Shown here: piece after piece, positions 7,308-13,182 of the stretch | Position numbering within the stretch: position 1 is the stretch's first letter | How the letters are laid out: every line of letters begins with the position of its first letter | DNA from: an uncultured Bacteroidales bacterium | GTDB lineage: Bacteria > Bacteroidota > Bacteroidia > Bacteroidales > Muribaculaceae | Length of the DNA stretch: 13,182 nucleotides | Assembly: GCA_947177325.1 (NCBI GenBank) | Contig: CAMWUH010000027.1 | Coordinates: 1 to 13,182 of the forward strand | Direction: 5' to 3' | The notes under the pieces: model-generated | Databases searched by the model: none | Seen by the model: the letters and a program-made list of their open reading frames with translations, nothing else | Told to the model about the DNA's origin: nothing | Position numbers and translations under genes: made by a program

Positions 7308-8645
7308 ATGGACATTAATCAAATCATCGCCAATCTCGAGGCTAAGCACCCCGGCGAAAAAGAGTACTTGCAAGCAGTGCGCGAAGTGCTCCTCTCAGTT
7401 GCTGACATATACAACCAACATCCTGAGTTTGAAAAAGCCCGCATCATCGAGCGCATGGTTGAGCCTGACCGCATCATCACATTCCGCGTTACCTGGATCG
7501 ACGACAAAGGTGAAGTGCAAAACAACATAGGCTATCGCGTGCAATTCAACAATGCCATCGGCCCGTACAAAGGCGGTATCCGCTTCCACGCTTCAGTAAA
7601 TCTCTCTATCCTCAAATTCCTCGGCTTTGAGCAAACTTTCAAAAATGCTCTCACCACCCTCCCCATGGGTGGAGCGAAAGGTGGCTCTGACTTTTCACCC
7701 CGCGGCAAAAGCGACAAGGAAATCATGCGTTTCTGTCAAGCCTTTATTCTCGGCCTTTGGCGCAACCTCGGTCCTGACCGCGACGTGCCCGCCGGTGATA
7801 TCGGCGTAGGCGGCCGCGAAGTTGGCTACATGTATGGCATGTACAAACGCCTTGTCAACGAAAACACAGGCACTTTCACCGGCAAAGGTCTCGACTTCGG
7901 CGGCTCTCGTATTCGCCCCGAAGCGACCGGTTTCGGCGCTCTCTATTTCGTGCAAGATATTCTCAAACGCTTCAACCAAACCCTCCAAGGCAAAACCATC
8001 GCCATCTCAGGTTTCGGCAACGTTGCCTGGGGCGCTGCCCTCAAAGCTACCGAATTGGGCGGTAAAGTGGTCACCATCTCAGGCCCCGACGGCTACGTAT
8101 ACGACCCCGACGGCATCTCAGGCGAGAAAATCGACTACATGCTCCAACTCCGCGCTTCGGGCGAAGACATCGTTGAGCCCTACGTTGAAAAATTCCCCGG
8201 AGCAACTTTCTTCCCCGGTAAAAAGCCTTGGGAACAAAAAGTCAACATCGCTCTCCCCTGTGCCACTCAAAACGAACTTAACGGCGACGACGCTGCTCAA
8301 CTCATTGCCAACGGCGTAGAGCTCGTTGCTGAAGTATCTAATATGGGTTGCACTCCCGAAGCAATCGACACCCTCATTGAGCATCGCGTCATCTACGCTC
8401 CCGGCAAAGCTGTCAACGCGGGCGGTGTAGCTACTTCCGGCCTCGAAATGAGTCAAAACGCTATGCACCTCCAATGGACATCTGAAGAGGTTGATGCAAA
8501 ACTCCATCAAATCATGAACGCAATCCACGCTCAATGTGTAAAATACGGCATGGAACCCGACGGCTACGTTAACTACATGAAAGGCGCCAACATCGCCGGC
8601 TTCATGAAAGTGGCCAATGCCATGATGGAACAAGGCATCTGCTAA
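7308..8645 (+). CDS. gdhA: NADP-type glutamate dehydrogenase
   Basis: The enzyme makes L-glutamate from 2-oxoglutarate, ammonium and NADPH, the main ammonium-assimilation step in many Bacteroidales. At 445 residues it has the standard length of the hexameric short GDH. Visible landmarks are NAIGPYKGGIRFH (82-94, with Lys88 binding substrate), PMGGAKGG (119-126, catalytic Lys124), PAGDIGVGGRE (161-171, catalytic Asp164) and the dinucleotide-binding GFGNVA (235-240). The strand after the Rossmann loop ends VVTISGPDG without an acidic residue at the ribose position, which favours NADP(H) over NAD(H). Start at 7308 gives the usual MDINQIIANLEAK-type N-terminus. Codon use is strongly biased to C-ending codons, more than in its neighbours, consistent with high expression. 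It is transcribed alone, with a structured leader and its own terminator. Confidence 0.97.
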   Translation: MDINQIIANLEAKHPGEKEYLQAVREVLLSVADIYNQHPEFEKARIIERMVEPDRIITFRVTWIDDKGEVQNNIGYRVQFNNAIGPYKGGIRFHASVNLSILKFLGFEQTFKNALTTLPMGGAKGGSDFSPRGKSDKEIMRFCQAFILGLWRNLGPDRDVPAGDIGVGGREVGYMYGMYKRLVNENTGTFTGKGLDFGGSRIRPEATGFGALYFVQDILKRFNQTLQGKTIAISGFGNVAWGAALKATELGGKVVTISGPDGYVYDPDGISGEKIDYMLQLRASGEDIVEPYVEKFPGATFFPGKKPWEQKVNIALPCATQNELNGDDAAQLIANGVELVAEVSNMGCTPEAIDTLIEHRVIYAPGKAVNAGGVATSGLEMSQNAMHLQWTSEEVDAKLHQIMNAIHAQCVKYGMEPDGYVNYMKGANIAGFMKVANAMMEQGIC

Positions 8646-8686
8646 TCAACCCATCGCGACTATAACCTCCAATCAATCACATATCA

Positions 8687-8730
8687 GCGGCTTTCTTGCT
8701 CCAACAGGCAGGAAAGCCGCAAACTATTTT
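8687..8730 (+). terminator. Intrinsic terminator of gdhA
   Basis: Stem GCGGCTTTCTTGC (8687-8699) with GCAGGAAAGCCGC (8708-8720): 13 pairs including one G·T wobble, 8-nt loop. An A/T-rich tail ending in TTTT (8727-8730) follows. It is 41 nt after the gdhA stop codon. Confidence 0.75.
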
Positions 8731-8775
8731 CATAGCCTGACAAATAAACTTTAAGACCCGGAGAGACCGGAAAGG

Positions 8776-8807
8776 GTTGCAAATTCACTGAAAATTTCGT
8801 AACTTTG
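8776..8807 (+). promoter_or_regulatory. Promoter of the NlpC/P60-uvrA unit
   Basis: The -7 box TAACTTTG (8800-8807) is exact. The -33 box GTTG (8776-8779) differs from TTTG at one base, with a 20-bp spacer. It lies 35 bp before the ATG at 8843. A small CCGG-AGAGA-CCGG hairpin just upstream (8758-8770) may belong to a regulatory site. Confidence 0.65.
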
Positions 8808-8842
8808 TAGGTCAATCAAGTTGCATCCCACTCCAATCAACC

Positions 8843-9592
8843 ATGGCTCACAACCGAATTTCCAATTATATTTATCATACTCTCCTGTCGTTAGCAGCAG
8901 CAATTATATGCGTTGTCGTATTAGCCGACTGCTCCACTTCGCGAAGTCACTCTTCGCGTCGTAACAACAATCGCCGGCATCACTCCTCTACCTCTAAATC
9001 TCCTGTCAAGTCAACTCCCCTGCCGAAAGCCGACTACGACCAAATGCGCCGACACGTCAACCGCATGACTTTTGGCGACACCGAAGTTGCGTCCATAATC
9101 GGCGAAGCAGCTCGCTGGATCGGCACACCCTATCGTTTCGGCGGCACCGAGCCATCAGGCGTTGACTGTTCGGGCTTCGTCATGACCGTCTTTAATAAAG
9201 CGGCCGGGCGCTCTTTGCCTCGCAACTCATCGGCTCAGCAAGCTTGGTGCGAGCCAATTGACCGGGCATCACTCCGGCCGGGCGATTTAGTGTTTTTTGC
9301 AACCGGCACCGACCGCGACCGCGTGACCCACGTAGGCCTTTATATCGGCAACGATGAGATAATCCACGCTTCAACATCGCGCGGAGTTATAATCTCTCAA
9401 CTCAAACTTCCTTACTTCACTCAGCGCTATCACTCTGCCGGCCGACCGCCATTTTTCAACTCGGTCCTCACGGAACCTCTCATTGAGCCGGCATCTGAAG
9501 CCACAGCTCCCCCGGAGCCTTATCCCGTTATCGACCTCGACTTGATGATTGATGAGAAAGTCGACTCCATATTCCTCGACTTATTCAATTAA
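8843..9592 (+). CDS. NlpC/P60 cell-wall peptidase, exported (possible lipoprotein)
   Basis: NlpC/P60 enzymes cut peptidoglycan stem peptides, usually the D-Glu to diamino acid bond. The domain covers about residues 82-200, with catalytic Cys109 in GVDCSGFV, His163 in VTHVGLYIG and a third polar residue at His175 (IIHAS). GTPYRFGG (95-101) and LRPGDLVFF (144-152) are typical flanking motifs. The N-terminus has a hydrophobic stretch (about 12-28) ending in VVLADC, which resembles a lipobox with Cys30, but Asp at -1 is unusual, so lipidation is uncertain. Residues 31-60 form a Ser/Arg/His/Asn-rich linker; the last 45 residues are a Pro/Glu/Asp-rich tail of unknown role. The gene precedes uvrA by 53 nt without a visible promoter or terminator. 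Confidence 0.92.
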   Translation: MAHNRISNYIYHTLLSLAAAIICVVVLADCSTSRSHSSRRNNNRRHHSSTSKSPVKSTPLPKADYDQMRRHVNRMTFGDTEVASIIGEAARWIGTPYRFGGTEPSGVDCSGFVMTVFNKAAGRSLPRNSSAQQAWCEPIDRASLRPGDLVFFATGTDRDRVTHVGLYIGNDEIIHASTSRGVIISQLKLPYFTQRYHSAGRPPFFNSVLTEPLIEPASEATAPPEPYPVIDLDLMIDEKVDSIFLDLFN

Positions 9593-9645
9593 CTTCTTCG
9601 CCCCCCATCTATCTCTGAAATTCTCTTTCCCCTCTTTATAAAAAT

Positions 9646-12462
9646 ATGACCAAACAAAATAAACACGCCATACATATCAAGGGTGCCCGCGTCAACAATC
9701 TCAAAAACGTCGACGTTGACATTCCCCGCAACCGGCTTGTAGTTGTCACCGGACTTTCCGGCTCGGGCAAATCATCGCTCGCCTTTGACACTCTCTACGC
9801 CGAAGGGCAGCGTCGTTACGTCGAAAGCCTGTCAAGCTACGCACGCCAGTTCATGGGCAAGATGAAAAAGCCTGAAGTTGACTACATCAAAGGCCTGCCG
9901 CCGGCAATTGCCGTCGAACAGAAGGTCAACACGCGCAATCCGCGCTCTACCGTAGGCACAACAACCGAGATTTCCGACTACATGCGCCTTCTTTTTGCCC
10001 GCATTGGCAAGACTTACTCCCCTGTCAGTGGCAACCTTGTGAAAAAACACACGGTTGAAGATGTCATTGCCGCGGCCTCGGCTTATCCCGAAGGCACTCG
10101 CATCGCTATCGCGGCCCCCGTTGCGCAGACTGAGGGGCGCGATTTCGCCACTCAGCTCGACATCTACCGCCAGGAAGGCTACTCACGTTTGCTACATAAC
10201 GACGATTTCGTCAGCATCACTGACCTCATCGACTCCCTGAAATCAGCTGACACCCAACCTAATCCGTCTGATTACCTGCTGGTTATCGACCGTCTTAGCG
10301 TGGCTCGCGACGGCGACGAGCTCAGCCGATTGGCCGAATCGGCCGAAACTGCTTTTTTCGAAGGCAACTCTGAATGTAAGCTAATAGTTTGGGCATCTGA
10401 CAGCAAATCACCCGTGAGGTTCACATTCAACAAGCGCTTTGAGGCCGACGGTATCACGTTCATTGAGCCCTCCGACATGCTTTTTAACTTCAACAACCCC
10501 TATGGAGCTTGCCCTACATGCGAAGGCTTTGGCAAAACTATGGGCATAGATGAAGCTCTGGTGGTTCCTAATCCGGCACTGTCAATCTATGATGGCGCCG
10601 TAGCATGCTGGCGTGGCGATAAGATGGGTCAATGGCGCAAGGACCTTATCCACCACTCCCCCGTCTCCAGCTTCCCTATCCATAAGCCATACGCCGACCT
10701 CACTCCGGCCCAGAAAGATTATCTCTGGAACGGCGACACTCGCTTCGGTGGCATCAACGGCTTCTTCAAGATGGTTGAAGAAAATCTCTATAAAATTCAG
10801 TATCGCGTTCTTCTATCTCGCTATCGTGGCAAAACCATTTGCCCCACCTGCCACGGCTCGCGCCTCCGTCCCGAAACAGAATATATCAAAATCAACGGCA
10901 TGACCTTCGGTCAGCTCAACAATATGCCTGTCAATCAACTGAAGGCGTGGTTTGACTCCATCGAACTCTCCGATACCGACATGGCCATTGCCGACCGCAT
11001 TTTAACCGAAATCCGCAGCCGCCTTCAGTTTCTCTGCGACGTTGGTCTCGGCTATCTTACCCTCTCCCGCGGCTCATCTACCCTCTCGGGCGGCGAAAGC
11101 CAGCGAATCAACCTGGCCACTCAATTGGGCAGTAGTCTTGTAGGCTCGCTCTATATCCTCGACGAGCCATCAATCGGCCTACATTCGCGCGACACTGAGC
11201 AGCTAATCTCCGTGCTCTGCAAACTCCGCGACATAGGCAACACCGTTGTCGTTGTCGAACATGATGAGGAGATAATGGAAGCTGCCGATTATCTCATCGA
11301 CGTTGGCCCCGAAGCGGGTCGTAACGGTGGTAAGATTGTGTTTGCCGGAGAGCCGGCCAAGCTCCCCGATGCTAAGGGAAGCCACACCGCTGACTATTTG
11401 CCCGGCAGAGACTCCATTCCGGTGCCCGCTACACGCAGACCTCTCAAAGAGTTTGTCAAAATCAAAGGCGCGCGCGAACACAATCTGAAAGACATCGACG
11501 TCGACTTTCCGCTCGAAGCCATAACTGTGGTTACCGGCGTGTCAGGCTCCGGCAAATCCTCGCTCGTGCGCGATATTCTCTACCGCTCTCTGGCCCGCCA
11601 CTTCGAAATGCCGGTCGACGCTCCCGGTGCTCACCGTGCCATCGAGGGCTCACTGAGCCGATTGAAAGGCGTGGAGTTTGTCGACCAAAACCCTATCGGC
11701 AAGTCAACTCGCTCCAACCCTGCCACCTATCTTAAAGCCTACGACGAAATTCGACGGCTCTTCGCCGAGCAACAACTGTCAAAGCAAATGGGGTTCACTC
11801 CCGCCACCTTCTCTTTCAACACCGAAGGGGGGCGTTGCGAAGAGTGTAAAGGAGAGGGTGTTATCAACATCGAAATGCAGTTCATGGCCGATATTCAAAT
11901 CACCTGCGAAGCTTGCCACGGTAAACGTTTCAAACCCGAGGTGCTCGAAGTGGAATATCGCGGTAAAAATATCTACGATGTCCTCGACATGACCGTCAAC
12001 CAAGCCATTGAATTCTTCTCTGAGGATAACTCGACAATGGCCCGCGCCGTTGTGCGTCGCCTACAGCCGCTTCAGGATGTAGGCCTCGGCTACATCAAGC
12101 TCGGCCAATCTTCATCCACCTTGTCGGGTGGTGAAAATCAGCGTGTGAAATTAGCCTACTTCCTGGCAATGGAGCAAACGCAACCTACCATGTTTATCTT
12201 CGACGAACCCACCACCGGACTCCATTTCCACGACATAGCTACCCTACTCGACTCCTTCAACCGCCTCATTGCAAAGGGGCACACTGTTGTTATCATCGAG
12301 CACAACCTCGACGTAGTTAAATGTGCCGACTATGTTATCGACATCGGCCCCGAGGGGGGCGACAAAGGTGGTAATCTCGTAGCTGCCGGTCGCCCCGAAG
12401 ATATAGCCGCCAACCCCGACAGCCACACCGGCCGCTACCTCGCCCCAAAACTCAAAAAATAA
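9646..12462 (+). CDS. uvrA: UvrA excinuclease ABC subunit A (variant lacking one CxxC pair)
   Basis: UvrA is the damage-sensing ATPase dimer of nucleotide excision repair, handing lesions to UvrB. At 938 residues it is full length. It has two ABC modules: Walker A GLSGSGKSS (36-44) and GVSGSGKSS (631-639), signatures LSGGESQR (480-487) and LSGGENQR (826-833), Walker B ILDEP (504-508) and IFDEP (851-855), with H-loops EHD (538-540) and EHN (885-887). Zinc ligands seen are C289/C292, C399/C402, C731/C734 and C754/C757. A UvrB-binding region (about 130-250) is present but diverged. The CPxCG normally found just before FNNPxGACPxC in the canonical form is replaced by FNKRFEADGITFIEP without cysteines. 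That pattern fits the second UvrA type I associate with Bacteroidetes, so this may be a paralogue. It is probably co-transcribed with the NlpC/P60 gene. Confidence 0.95.
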   Translation: MTKQNKHAIHIKGARVNNLKNVDVDIPRNRLVVVTGLSGSGKSSLAFDTLYAEGQRRYVESLSSYARQFMGKMKKPEVDYIKGLPPAIAVEQKVNTRNPRSTVGTTTEISDYMRLLFARIGKTYSPVSGNLVKKHTVEDVIAAASAYPEGTRIAIAAPVAQTEGRDFATQLDIYRQEGYSRLLHNDDFVSITDLIDSLKSADTQPNPSDYLLVIDRLSVARDGDELSRLAESAETAFFEGNSECKLIVWASDSKSPVRFTFNKRFEADGITFIEPSDMLFNFNNPYGACPTCEGFGKTMGIDEALVVPNPALSIYDGAVACWRGDKMGQWRKDLIHHSPVSSFPIHKPYADLTPAQKDYLWNGDTRFGGINGFFKMVEENLYKIQYRVLLSRYRGKTICPTCHGSRLRPETEYIKINGMTFGQLNNMPVNQLKAWFDSIELSDTDMAIADRILTEIRSRLQFLCDVGLGYLTLSRGSSTLSGGESQRINLATQLGSSLVGSLYILDEPSIGLHSRDTEQLISVLCKLRDIGNTVVVVEHDEEIMEAADYLIDVGPEAGRNGGKIVFAGEPAKLPDAKGSHTADYLPGRDSIPVPATRRPLKEFVKIKGAREHNLKDIDVDFPLEAITVVTGVSGSGKSSLVRDILYRSLARHFEMPVDAPGAHRAIEGSLSRLKGVEFVDQNPIGKSTRSNPATYLKAYDEIRRLFAEQQLSKQMGFTPATFSFNTEGGRCEECKGEGVINIEMQFMADIQITCEACHGKRFKPEVLEVEYRGKNIYDVLDMTVNQAIEFFSEDNSTMARAVVRRLQPLQDVGLGYIKLGQSSSTLSGGENQRVKLAYFLAMEQTQPTMFIFDEPTTGLHFHDIATLLDSFNRLIAKGHTVVIIEHNLDVVKCADYVIDIGPEGGDKGGNLVAAGRPEDIAANPDSHTGRYLAPKLKK

Positions 12463-12495
12463 ATACGATTGGTAAAATCAATAATTGTATTACAT

Positions 12496-12504
12496 TTAGC
12501 TAAC
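12496..12504. promoter_or_regulatory. Palindromic site TTAGCTAA, copy 1
   Basis: TTAGCTAAC contains the perfect 8-bp palindrome TTAGCTAA. A second copy lies 64 bp downstream (12560-12568), on the other side of the probable promoter. An eight-base site could occur by chance in A/T-rich DNA, but two copies with the same ninth base upstream of an HTH gene fit an operator pair. Confidence 0.35.
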
Positions 12505-12543
12505 CGAAATTTTGCTTAGCCGTAAAAATTAGAAATATTTTAC

Positions 12544-12551
12544 TAACTTTA
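12544..12551 (+). promoter_or_regulatory. Weak candidate promoter of the HTH gene
   Basis: TAACTTTA differs from TAnnTTTG only in the last base. No TTTG lies 19-21 bp upstream; the nearest, at 12511-12514, is 29 bp away. Transcription would begin around 12557, placing the whole structured region below in a leader of about 190 nt. Confidence 0.35.
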
Positions 12552-12559
12552 CATTCAAA

Positions 12560-12568
12560 TTAGCTAAC
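12560..12568. promoter_or_regulatory. Palindromic site TTAGCTAA, copy 2
   Basis: The same TTAGCTAAC sequence as at 12496-12504, here overlapping the expected transcription start. A bound repressor in this position would block initiation. Confidence 0.35.
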
Positions 12569-12585
12569 ATACTGATTGAGCTTCA

Positions 12586-12745
12586 AAGCTCTTATCCTTT
12601 CAATCGAAAACCGCCAATTTTTATTTGAAACAAGGATAAGCTTCTTTTGGAGTTCGGCTCTTTACGGGTCGAACCTTTAGTGCTTATTCGTTTCAAAGGT
12701 GCTTGGCGGTACCTCGGTTGAGATTAAGCAACTAAGGTTCGGCCC
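12586..12745 (+). promoter_or_regulatory. Structured leader of the HTH gene with two mutually exclusive folds
   Basis: Fold 1 is one extended hairpin built from five blocks: 12600-12607/12714-12721 (8 bp, one wobble), 12610-12617/12703-12710 (8 bp, perfect), 12624-12631/12690-12697 (8 bp, perfect), 12636-12641/12682-12687 (6 bp, perfect), and a tip 12652-12660/12666-12674 (9 bp, loop TTTAC). Fold 2 pairs 12586-12599 with 12632-12643 (12 bp, 2-nt bulge) and 12666-12686 with 12725-12745 (20 bp with one wobble and two single-base bulges). Each fold uses strands the other needs. In fold 2 the region up to three nt before the ATG is double-stranded, so fold 1 should permit translation and fold 2 block it. 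The pairing is seen directly; the switching role is inferred. Folding was done by eye, with no energies computed. Confidence 0.55.
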
Positions 12746-12751
12746 TTTATG
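12637..12751 (+). repeat. Imperfect direct repeat linking hairpin tip and start codon
   Basis: Copy A is 12637-12666 and copy B 12725-12751. Both start TAAGC and end in a near-identical block: AGTTCGGCTCTTTACG (12651-12666) against GGTTCGGCCCTTTATG (12736-12751), 13 of 16 identical. Copy B is 3 nt shorter in the middle and its final ATG is the start codon of the HTH gene. Because both copies are complementary to 12666-12687, they compete for it. Confidence 0.6.
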
Positions 12752-12961
12752 ATACACATTGGTCAGTTAATTAAAGAAGAGATGCTACGCCAAGAGAGAA
12801 CTCCGGCGTGGCTTGCACGGCGTATCAATTGTCAAAGGCCTAATCTATATTACATATTTTCTCAGCCTACAATTAACACACAACTGCTCATAGCTATCAG
12901 CAAAGCACTTAACAAGAATTTTTTCAAATACTATACTGATGATGTCTGCGATGTAAAATAA
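12749..12961 (+). CDS. Small HTH DNA-binding protein, Bacteroidales type
   Basis: This 70-residue protein is a nearly bare DNA-binding domain. After IGQLIKEEMLRQERT come a likely scaffold helix at 18-26 (TPAWLARRI), a recognition-helix candidate at 29-38 (QRPNLYYIFS), and TINTQLLIAISKALNKNFFKYY, which ends in the aromatic motif I associate with a family of small Bacteroidales regulators distantly like XRE/Cro proteins. No sensor domain is present, so any signal must act through expression level, a partner or the leader RNA. Tight spacing to the repeat makes the ATG at 12749 the best start; no alternative Met or GTG/TTG lies close upstream in frame with a better context. The targets are unknown; TTAGCTAA palindromes upstream suggest autoregulation. 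It stands alone between uvrA and an exported protein gene. Confidence 0.8.
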   Translation: MIHIGQLIKEEMLRQERTPAWLARRINCQRPNLYYIFSQPTINTQLLIAISKALNKNFFKYYTDDVCDVK

Positions 12962-12979
12962 TTTTACTCAATAGTAAAA
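12962..12979. terminator. Short A/T-rich hairpin after the HTH gene
   Basis: TTTTACT (12962-12968) and AGTAAAA (12973-12979) form a 7-bp stem with loop CAAT, directly after the stop codon. It has one G:C-type pair only and no following T-run, so it is a poor intrinsic terminator and might instead be a protein-binding palindrome. Confidence 0.3.
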
Positions 12980-13021
12980 ATCGTTTACGCAGGTTATGGT
13001 CAACCATCTCTTTTCCTTACA

Positions 13022-13029
13022 TATCTTTG
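13022..13029 (+). promoter_or_regulatory. Candidate promoter (-7 box) of the exported-protein gene
   Basis: TATCTTTG matches TAnnTTTG exactly, 40 bp before the ATG at 13070. No good TTTG is visible at the -33 position (nearest TATG at 12995-12998, 23-bp spacer). Confidence 0.5.
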
Positions 13030-13069
13030 CAATTGAAATTTTCACAATCACCAAAAAATAAACATTCTA

Positions 13070-13182
13070 ATGAAAAAATTATTGTTATCACTTGCTCTTA
13101 TGGCAACATTCTGCTCCGCTTCAGCAACCTACTCTCAACTGGCAACTGCAAAATTAGTTATTTGTCGGAAGAAAACAGTTTT
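13070..13182 (+). CDS. Exported protein, N-terminal fragment at window end
   Basis: The frame from the ATG at 13070 is open for 37 codons to the window edge. It begins MKKLLLSLALMATFCSASAT, a clear type I signal peptide with probable cleavage after ASA (residue 19) or shortly after. The mature part visible, about 18 residues ending KLVICRKKTVF, does not identify a family. The start is supported by the -7 box 40 bp upstream and by the signal peptide itself. The HTH gene is 108 bp upstream on the same strand, so it could be a target of that regulator, which is speculation. Confidence 0.65.
   Translation, partial: MKKLLLSLALMATFCSASATYSQLATAKLVICRKKTV

Noticed and set aside
8118..8633. 171-codon minus-strand frame inside gdhA
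   Set aside because: It is the reverse frame of a strongly conserved GDH gene with biased codon use, which commonly gives long antisense frames.
12462..12491. uvrA terminator (AATAC...GTATT, ATTG...CAAT)
   Set aside because: The pairing is short, A/T-rich and asymmetric, with no T-run; I could not support a terminator here.
12652..12680. tRNA-like T-arm (GTTCG / CGAAC near 12652-12674)
   Set aside because: No acceptor, D or anticodon arms of correct size surround it; the bases are explained by the leader hairpin.
12600..12721. Integron attC site or retron msr-msd hairpin
   Set aside because: No GTTRRRY-type core sites flank the palindrome, and there is neither an integrase nor a reverse transcriptase gene in the window.
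1..13182. CRISPR array, prophage, transposase or defence island
   Set aside because: No regularly spaced repeats and no integrase, transposase, nuclease or phage structural gene were seen on either strand.

Overview
The window reads as an ordinary chromosomal segment of a member of the Bacteroidales. I infer a gut lineage near Muribaculaceae/Bacteroidaceae, but the family is a guess. The order-level call rests on three things: repeated matches to the Bacteroidetes housekeeping promoter (-33 TTTG, 19-21 bp, -7 TAnnTTTG), a DUF4293 membrane protein, and a 70-residue HTH protein of a type I associate with this order. There is no CRISPR array, transposase, integrase, rRNA or tRNA.

Layout. (1) 1-1416, minus: N-terminal two-thirds of a secreted M3 zinc peptidyl-dipeptidase, cut by the window edge just before its expected zinc site. 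(2) 1455-1544: back-to-back promoters. (3) 1582-4034, plus: a compact operon of a hotdog-fold acyl-CoA thioesterase, DprA and a uridine phosphorylase. (4) 4061-4224: a 120-nt imperfect palindrome followed by a near-perfect 20-bp hairpin that serves as terminator between converging units. (5) 6945-4248, minus: a 747-residue cytoplasmic TPR protein followed by the four-helix DUF4293 protein, from a promoter so close to the start codon that the mRNA may be almost leaderless. (6) 7162-8720, plus: NADP-type glutamate dehydrogenase with a long, foldable 5' leader and its own terminator. (7) 8776-12462, plus: an NlpC/P60 cell-wall hydrolase and uvrA, probably one transcript. (8) 12463-12961: a 286-bp non-coding stretch and the small HTH gene. 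(9) 13070-13182: the first 37 codons of an unidentified exported protein.

Most of the coding content is housekeeping: nitrogen assimilation, nucleoside salvage, DNA repair and handling, and peptide and wall turnover. The part that stands out is the leader of the small HTH gene. Its RNA can form a ~122-nt extended hairpin (12600-12721), or instead an upstream stem plus a 20-bp stem that ends three nucleotides before the start codon. The two folds exclude each other, because the apical strand of the hairpin is repeated directly next to the start codon. This is the layout of a translational RNA switch. Two TTAGCTAA palindromes around the probable promoter suggest autoregulation as a second layer. 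I do not recognise this leader as a described RNA class, and all folding here was done by eye.
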